Of a stretch of 9,885 nt of DNA, positions 6,069 to 9,885 are shown piece after piece. The stretch is taken from positions 1 to 9,885 of the forward strand of contig JBOEGA010000112.1 of the NCBI GenBank assembly GCA_050633205.1, in the 5' to 3' direction. The notes beneath the pieces are model-generated. The model saw only the letters and a list, made by a program, of their open reading frames with translations. It was not told the origin of the DNA and ran no database searches. Source of the stretch: CBDHHC01 sp050633205 (GTDB lineage Bacteria > Pseudomonadota > Alphaproteobacteria > Rhizobiales > CBDHHC01). The position numbers and the translations under genes are program-made. The stretch's first letter is position 1; every line of letters starts with the position of its first letter.

Positions 6069-6418
6069 TTCTTATCACTTCCCTTACCAGCAGCACCTGC
6101 ATCAAGATATTGTTCTAATGAATCCAGAGCTCCGCTCCAGAACTGTTTGTAGTAGTCCATCCACTGAGATGCATTTCTGAGTGTATCTGATTGCAGGCTG
6201 CATTTACGAATACGGCCTTCCCTGCGCTGTATAATCAGGTCAGCATTTGCAAGAATGCGGATGTGTTTGGAAACGGCAGCCATTGACATATCAAACGGTT
6301 CTGCCAGTTCAGTAACGGTCTGCTCCCCCCTGGATAGCTGAAACATAATTGCGCGCCGCGTAGGGTCAGCCAGCGCTGCAAATGTTTTATCCAGATTTTC
6401 GCTTTCATATTTAACCAT
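6065..6418 (-). CDS. ArsR-family winged-helix repressor, paired with the SRPBCC gene
   Basis: A 117-residue cytoplasmic DNA-binding protein. The winged helix-turn-helix starts with A-L-A-D-P-T-R-R-A-I-M-F-Q-L (14-28). A V-T-E-L-A-E helix follows (about 35-40), then the recognition helix S-M-A-A-V-S-K-H-I-R-I-L (45-56), the wing R-R-E-G-R-I-R, and a C-terminal dimer helix (W-S-G-A-L-D-S-L-E-Q-Y-L). The metal-binding Cys pair of true arsenic or cadmium sensors is missing. Only one Cys (in R-K-C-S) is present, so this belongs to the non-metal group that is paired with AHSA1 genes. The ATG at 6418 has no nearby Shine-Dalgarno, and the predicted promoter would start transcription at about this base. 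Its own operator copies overlap the start codon and the promoter, so autorepression is likely. The next in-frame Met is 25, inside the fold, so no alternative start fits. Confidence 0.95.
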   Translation of the reverse strand: MVKYESENLDKTFAALADPTRRAIMFQLSRGEQTVTELAEPFDMSMAAVSKHIRILANADLIIQRREGRIRKCSLQSDTLRNASQWMDYYKQFWSGALDSLEQYLDAGAAGKGSDKK

Positions 6419-6424
6419 ATGGTT
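6413..6424. promoter_or_regulatory. Putative repressor operator 1 (palindrome over the arsR start codon)
   Basis: AACCATATGGTT is a perfect 12-bp palindrome covering the start codon (6416-6418) and the predicted transcription start of the ArsR-type gene. A second similar copy lies at 6452-6463. The position fits autorepression by blocking initiation. Confidence 0.65.
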
Positions 6425-6425
6425 G

Positions 6426-6453
6426 AATATATATCTTCAGACGCAATTGTCAA
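6426..6453 (-). promoter_or_regulatory. Sigma-70-like promoter of the arsR-SRPBCC operon
   Basis: On the minus strand, the consensus -35 TTGACA (6453-6448) and TATATT (6431-6426) are separated by 16 nt. A start 6-8 nt past the -10 box falls at about 6418-6420, at the ATG itself, which predicts a leaderless mRNA. The -35 box overlaps the edge of operator 2. Confidence 0.65.
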
Positions 6454-6474
6454 CCATTTAGTTAAATATAGAAT
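6447..6474 (+). promoter_or_regulatory. Sigma-70-like promoter toward cytochrome b561
   Basis: TTGTCA (6447-6452) and TAGAAT (6469-6474) are separated by 16 nt and point to the b561 gene, with a start near 6481. The -35 box overlaps the -35 of the opposite arsR promoter base for base over 6448-6452. Almost all of operator 2 lies in the spacer. Confidence 0.5.
6452..6463. promoter_or_regulatory. Putative repressor operator 2 (imperfect palindrome)
   Basis: AACCATTTAGTT resembles operator 1. Aligning 6411-6430 with 6450-6469 gives 16 of 20 identical bases, 39 nt apart. It lies inside the b561 promoter spacer and touches the -35 box of the arsR promoter, so a bound repressor could close both. 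Confidence 0.6.
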
Positions 6475-6479
6475 ATAAG

Positions 6480-6501
6480 ACAGCTTATGGAATAAAGCTG
6501 T
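6480..6501 (+). repeat. 7-bp inverted repeat at the predicted 5' end of the b561 transcript
   Basis: ACAGCTT (6480-6486) and AAGCTGT (6495-6501) form a perfect stem with an 8-nt loop. It begins almost exactly where the b561 mRNA should start, so it could be a protective 5' hairpin or another protein-binding site. Confidence 0.35.
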
Positions 6502-6555
6502 GTGTACTGACGTATCCTATATCAGGACCATATATTATCTGCATCAGGAGCCGCC

Positions 6556-7104
6556 ATGTCGACCGCATCTAACCAATCTTCATATAATCTGTTATCCAAA
6601 CTTCTGCACTGGATTGTTGTGCTGTTACTCACCAGCCAGTTTATTCTTATCTGGATTTCTCAATTTGGTTATCGACTGAAGGATAAAGTCCTCGGCATGA
6701 ACATGATTGATAACCATAAGGCGTTGGGGCTGGCTGTACTGGCAGTTGCGGTTATTCGTCTGCTATGGCGGTGGATCGGGGGGTTACCTGACTGGGCACA
6801 GGGGCTGGCTGCATGGGAGAAAAAGACAGCTCATACGCTGGAAGTATGGCTGTACCGGTTTCTGTTTTTTATTCCAGCAACAGGTATCCTATATTCGCTG
6901 ACAAGTGGTTATCCCATTCACTTTTTTAACCTGTTTTCGATCCCAAAAATCATGTCATATAACCTGATACTAGCGAATGCCACCTGGTTTATTCATATGT
7001 TTTCTGCATATGCTCTTGTTGCCGTGGTTGCTCTGCATATTGGATTTGTTGTCCGACGAACTGTATTTGAAAAAGACAGATATATCAGGCGGATGTTGTG
7101 GTAA
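6556..7104 (+). CDS. Cytochrome b561 (CybB-type di-haem membrane protein)
   Basis: A 182-residue inner-membrane di-haem b cytochrome, a family that passes electrons to or from quinone (superoxide:ubiquinone oxidoreductase activity has been reported for E. coli CybB). Four membrane segments are seen at about 13-35, 55-75, 97-117 and 142-168. The expected haem ligands are present: His18 (K-L-L-H-W), His54 (N-H-K-A-L-G), His147 (W-F-I-H-M) and His161 (V-A-L-H-I-G). An extra His93 begins the third helix region. AGGAG (6546-6550) lies 5 nt before the ATG, so the start is secure. No YceI-type partner, a frequent companion, is adjacent. The gene is divergent from the ArsR-type repressor and may be under its control through the shared operator region. 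Its last 20 nt overlap the end of the convergent nitroreductase gene. Confidence 0.93.
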   Translation: MSTASNQSSYNLLSKLLHWIVVLLLTSQFILIWISQFGYRLKDKVLGMNMIDNHKALGLAVLAVAVIRLLWRWIGGLPDWAQGLAAWEKKTAHTLEVWLYRFLFFIPATGILYSLTSGYPIHFFNLFSIPKIMSYNLILANATWFIHMFSAYALVAVVALHIGFVVRRTVFEKDRYIRRMLW

Positions 7105-7741
7105 TCCATCTGGACCAGGAGGTGTGGCTGCTTCGGGCTTCGCGCAGCTTTCCATCCTTTACTTCATATTGAGTTACATCATCGGGGAACAGGAATACGG
7201 ATCCTAAAAGTATTTCCTGTTCCGGGATCTGCATCAATTTTTTATAACGAGGTTTATTAAAGACACCTCCGCTGGACCAGTATGTCGTAATCCCCTTTGC
7301 TGTTGCAGCTATCAGTAGGTTCTGAATGAATGCAGAAGCGGCAGCAATATGCTCCATATTGCGTTCTGTCGGAGCGAACTCTGGGGCTGTGAAAGCAGGG
7401 TCCGGATCTGGCAACCAGGTAACATTCAACACTGCATCCGCGGCAGAAAGCATTCCGGGGATTTTACCAGGGTTATCATCGCTATCAATGTGATTGATAA
7501 TGTTATTACACATAGCCCCATCCAGCTTATAGACGCGCCAGGGTTCAATTATTTTTTTGTTATCAGCTCTGTGTTGCGGGTGAACGGGGTGGTGGAATGG
7601 TGCCCAGCCGGCAATTTCTATTAATTCATCAACCAGTCTGATATCCAGTGTGCCATTATTTGCAGACTTGCCATCGGAGATTACTTTTTTTGTTTTCCTG
7701 TCACGGATTGCCTGTGAAACCGCCTGAAAATTATTGCTCAT
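7085..7741 (-). CDS. Nitroreductase-family flavoprotein
   Basis: A 218-residue protein of the nitroreductase-like fold, normally an FMN-binding NAD(P)H oxidoreductase working as a dimer. Marks seen: an N-terminal A-I-R-D-R-K-T-K-K helix (the R-x-S/T-x-R region that binds the FMN phosphate), a W-A-P-F-H-H-P segment, and the helix A-A-A-S-A-F-I-Q-N-L-L-I-A-A-T-A-K-G-I-T-T-Y-W-S-S-G. The last is the usual second signature, ending in a Trp/Ser/Gly flavin contact. A short strand L-L-G-S-V-F-L-F and a tail follow. The frame is open to 7780, but I prefer the ATG at 7741, which has GGAA at 7-nt spacing and a normal family N-terminus. It begins 56 nt after lpxK in the same direction and may share that transcript. 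The substrate is unknown, and a role in envelope synthesis is not implied. Confidence 0.85.
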   Translation of the reverse strand: MSNNFQAVSQAIRDRKTKKVISDGKSANNGTLDIRLVDELIEIAGWAPFHHPVHPQHRADNKKIIEPWRVYKLDGAMCNNIINHIDSDDNPGKIPGMLSAADAVLNVTWLPDPDPAFTAPEFAPTERNMEHIAAASAFIQNLLIAATAKGITTYWSSGGVFNKPRYKKLMQIPEQEILLGSVFLFPDDVTQYEVKDGKLREARSSHTSWSRWITTTSA

Positions 7742-7797
7742 ATGAAATTTCCGATAAATGAATCTGATTAAACACGACATGCTCCAGAAGTCTGCTT

Positions 7798-8814
7798 CTA
7801 ACGCTTCAGAACATCGGAGACAAGAGCAAGAAGCTGCTCCTTTTCCTGATGTTCCAGTTTAAGCTCAATGGGTAGTGCTTTGCTTTTCTCTTTTAGCTCA
7901 GAGAATGGCGACAGGGTACTATCAAGACGCACCAGGTCTTTTTCTGTGGTTACCAATTGTACATTGGATTTCTCTGCTTCTTTTAATAGCTGATCCGCAT
8001 CATTTGCCGTAAACGGATGATGGTCGGGGAAGTCAAAGGTTTTGAGGGTTTGAGCCCCAAGATCACGCAGGGTTTTATAAAACTTGGCCGGACTGGCAAT
8101 ACCTGAGTAAGCTATTACACTTTTTCCCTGCCATTCATTACCCTGCTCACTGTTCATTTTTGGACTGATTGACCCTTTTATATTCAGGGCCTTATTTCCT
8201 GTTGCTTCAAAATTCTTATTGCCACCAATAGTTATAATGATATCTGCGCGCTTGATCTGGGAACCTATATTCTCTCGCAACGGACCTGCCGGAAATATTT
8301 TTCCGTTCCCGATACCACGCTCTCCATCAACGACAATGATATTAAGATCTTTTTTCAACCGGGGATTCTGAAAGCCATCATCCATAATGATTACTGTTGG
8401 GGACAAGGTTTCTGATGCTGATAAAAAACGTGCGCCTTCAGGTCTGTCTGCACTGACAAGTGTTGGCGCGGTTCGGGCCAGCAAAAGAGGTTCATCACCA
8501 ACATCAACTGATTTGTCTATTGTCAGATCAACAAGATGAGGACCGCGAATCTGACCTCCATACCCTCTGGTCAGAAAGACCGGGCGCTCTCCCAGCTCCT
8601 TCAGAAGTTCGGCAAGATAGATCGCTGCAGGCGTTTTTCCTGCTCCGCCCATAGTAAAATTGCCGATGCAAATAACGGGGATATCCGTATTATAGGGTTC
8701 TGTTACCTGCCATCTATATCTGACTGCCAGACCATAGAGGGACGATACAGGGCTTAGTAATAAAGAAGCTACCCCTGCATCTTTATACCACCAGCCGGGT
8801 GTTTTATGAGACAC
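7798..8814 (-). CDS. lpxK: Tetraacyldisaccharide 4'-kinase
   Basis: Inner-membrane-associated kinase that phosphorylates the 4' position of tetraacyldisaccharide-1-phosphate to make lipid IVA, the sixth step of lipid A synthesis. With the GTG start at 8814 it has 338 residues, the normal length. Motifs in order: a W-W-Y start with an N-terminal hydrophobic anchor (14-31), the P-loop G-N-F-T-M-G-G-A-G-K-T-P (51-62), T-R-G-Y-G-G (82-87), V-G-D-E-P (105-109), and D-D-G-F-Q-N (145-150), the family's catalytic and Mg-binding motif. A D-H-H-P-F motif lies further on. The frame stays open to an ATG at 8898, but those 28 residues lie inside the waaA coding end and do not look like LpxK. AAGG about 7 nt before the GTG supports the later start. 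It overlaps the waaA stop by 11 nt, so the pair is translationally coupled. Confidence 0.95.
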   Translation of the reverse strand: MSHKTPGWWYKDAGVASLLLSPVSSLYGLAVRYRWQVTEPYNTDIPVICIGNFTMGGAGKTPAAIYLAELLKELGERPVFLTRGYGGQIRGPHLVDLTIDKSVDVGDEPLLLARTAPTLVSADRPEGARFLSASETLSPTVIIMDDGFQNPRLKKDLNIIVVDGERGIGNGKIFPAGPLRENIGSQIKRADIIITIGGNKNFEATGNKALNIKGSISPKMNSEQGNEWQGKSVIAYSGIASPAKFYKTLRDLGAQTLKTFDFPDHHPFTANDADQLLKEAEKSNVQLVTTEKDLVRLDSTLSPFSELKEKSKALPIELKLEHQEKEQLLALVSDVLKR

Positions 8815-9885
8815 GACGCAACCTTGAGCTATCGTCTGATTTTTCAGTCTCAGGTGGCAGATATGGAGTAATCGCCTCAATGGTACGGTCAAGCGCACCA
8901 GAGAGATTTGCGACAGCTTCCTGAGCTTTTCTATTCATTAACTGCAATTTCTCCTTGTCCTGCAGAAGTTCCTGAACAACTGCTGACAGAGTCTCTGCAG
9001 AAATGATTTCCCGGGCTCCGTTAAGCTTGAAAAGCTCCTTATATGAATCGTTGAAATTATTCCAATTGGGGCCTGTTACAACGCAGGTTCCCAGCTTGAT
9101 TGCCTCAATGGGATTCTGGCCGCCATGTGTAATAAGCGATCCTCCCATAAAGGCCAAAGGTGACAGAGAAAAGAAAATACCTAATTCACCAATTGTATTG
9201 GCAAGATATATATCTGTTTCTTCCTCAATTTTTTCGCCTGCGCTGCGCATGGGAACATTCAATCCCATTTCCTGTAATGAGCTTTTAATTTCTGCACCAC
9301 GCTCAGGATGTCTGGGAGCAATTACTGTAAGAAGGCCCGGAATATTATCCCTGAGCATTTTATGAGCTCTGGCAATAATTTCTTCTTCGCCTGTATGGGT
9401 ACTGGCTGCCAGAAAGACCGGGCGGCCATTTAATGCGTTACGCAATTTATCAAGCTCAGACTGATTTACAGGTAACAGAGGAGCATCCATTTTCAAGTTA
9501 CCTATAACATCAGCTCCCCTGGCTCCGAGACGGTCAAACCGTTTTTTCATCATTGGGTTCTGCGCAAGTATGAGGCTATAGCGACTAAAAAGTGTCCGGG
9601 CCATTGTCGGTCTTTTTTTCCAGCGACGGAATGACTTGTTGGACATTATGCCATTCAGAAGAATTAGCGGAATTCTGAGCTCGCTTGCCTGTGTAACCAG
9701 GTTTGGCCAGATTTCAGACTCGGTAAAGAATGCAATATCCGGCTTCCAGTGCTGCATAAACCCCCTGACGAATTTAGGGGCATCGACCGGGGCATATTGA
9801 TGGATAGAACCTTCAGGTATTCTTTGTTCCGCCAACTTAGCTGATGTAACTGTACCTGTGGTCAGAAGTTGCGACAGATCAGGGC
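8804..9885 (-). CDS. waaA: 3-deoxy-D-manno-octulosonic acid (Kdo) transferase, N-terminus outside window
   Basis: Glycosyltransferase (also called KdtA) that adds Kdo from CMP-Kdo to the lipid A precursor at the cytoplasmic face of the inner membrane. The frame is open to the window edge. Upstream of 9835 it continues P-D-L-S-Q-L-L-T-T-G-T-V-T-S-A-K, and the T-T-G-T-x-T-S block is conserved in the family, so the TTG at 9835 is not the start. Also visible are the E-S-E-I-W-P-N-L motif of the acceptor half and, in the CMP-Kdo half, A-P-R-H-P-E-R and M-G-G-S-L-I-T-H-G-G-Q-N-P-I-E-A. About 360 residues are present. The N-terminal anchor and roughly the first 60-70 residues are missing, judging from the usual length near 430. 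It is upstream of, and overlaps, lpxK, a common alphaproteobacterial order. Confidence 0.95.
   Translation of the reverse strand, partial: PDLSQLLTTGTVTSAKLAEQRIPEGSIHQYAPVDAPKFVRGFMQHWKPDIAFFTESEIWPNLVTQASELRIPLILLNGIMSNKSFRRWKKRPTMARTLFSRYSLILAQNPMMKKRFDRLGARGADVIGNLKMDAPLLPVNQSELDKLRNALNGRPVFLAASTHTGEEEIIARAHKMLRDNIPGLLTVIAPRHPERGAEIKSSLQEMGLNVPMRSAGEKIEEETDIYLANTIGELGIFFSLSPLAFMGGSLITHGGQNPIEAIKLGTCVVTGPNWNNFNDSYKELFKLNGAREIISAETLSAVVQELLQDKEKLQLMNRKAQEAVANLSGALDRTIEAITPYLPPETEKSDDSSRLRRVS

Noticed and set aside
6411..6418. TTAACCAT, resembling a CtrA half-site
   Set aside because: The bases are part of a perfect palindrome repeated 39 nt away next to an ArsR-type gene. No second CtrA half-site with N7 spacing was seen.
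6235..6453. 72-codon frame overlapping the ArsR-type gene on the same strand
   Set aside because: It is a shifted-frame shadow of a clear HTH gene and has no domain features.
8815..8898. 28-residue N-terminal extension of LpxK from the ATG at 8898
   Set aside because: It lies inside the waaA coding end and lacks family similarity. The GTG at 8814 with AAGG upstream gives the normal N-terminus.
1..9885. CRISPR array, transposase, integrase, tRNA or rRNA
   Set aside because: I looked for short regular repeats, inverted element ends, DDE-type proteins and cloverleaf or rRNA sequence, and found none.

Overview
The window looks like chromosomal DNA of a Gram-negative bacterium, most likely an alphaproteobacterium of moderate GC content (mid-40s % by eye). 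The reasons are the lipid A/Kdo genes (waaA, lpxK), a periplasmic LolA-type carrier, a long-form TAXI receptor of the TRAP transporter type, and a secreted TPR protein of a kind common in alphaproteobacteria. I saw no insertion sequence, phage gene, tRNA, rRNA or CRISPR array. The genus cannot be fixed from what is visible.

Layout, left to right. (1) 1-491 (+): C-terminal part of a TAXI solute receptor, cut by the window edge. (2) 546-1268 (-): a SLATT-like membrane protein of the class predicted to act in conflict or immunity systems, alone in an AT-rich setting. (3) 3017-1438 (-): alanine dehydrogenase followed 11 nt later by a GNAT acetyltransferase, ending in a candidate terminator. (4) 3284-3817 (+): an exported TPR protein, tail to tail with (5) 4355-3819 (-): a two-CBS-domain protein. 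(6) 4356-4776: about 420 nt without a gene, with one AT-rich terminator-like hairpin of unknown purpose. (7) 4777-5508 (+): LolA-like carrier with a strong terminator. (8) 6418-5604 (-): an ArsR-type repressor overlapping an SRPBCC/AHSA1 gene by ATGA, divergent from (9) 6556-7104 (+): cytochrome b561. (10) 9885-7085 (-): waaA (partial), lpxK and a nitroreductase-family gene. The last of these overlaps the b561 gene tail to tail.

Together the right half is mostly envelope biogenesis: Kdo transfer and 4'-phosphorylation of lipid A by waaA and lpxK, and lipoprotein carriage by lolA. The best regulatory signal is the 137-nt arsR/b561 intergenic region. It holds two copies of an AACCAT-type palindrome, 39 nt apart centre to centre, and two divergent sigma-70-like promoters whose -35 boxes overlap. 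The promoter pointing at arsR predicts a transcript starting at or next to its ATG, so a leaderless mRNA. The palindrome in the b561 promoter spacer suggests that the repressor controls both directions.

Nothing here clearly amounts to a new multi-gene system. The items most worth a second look are the solitary SLATT-like gene and the arsR/b561 control region.
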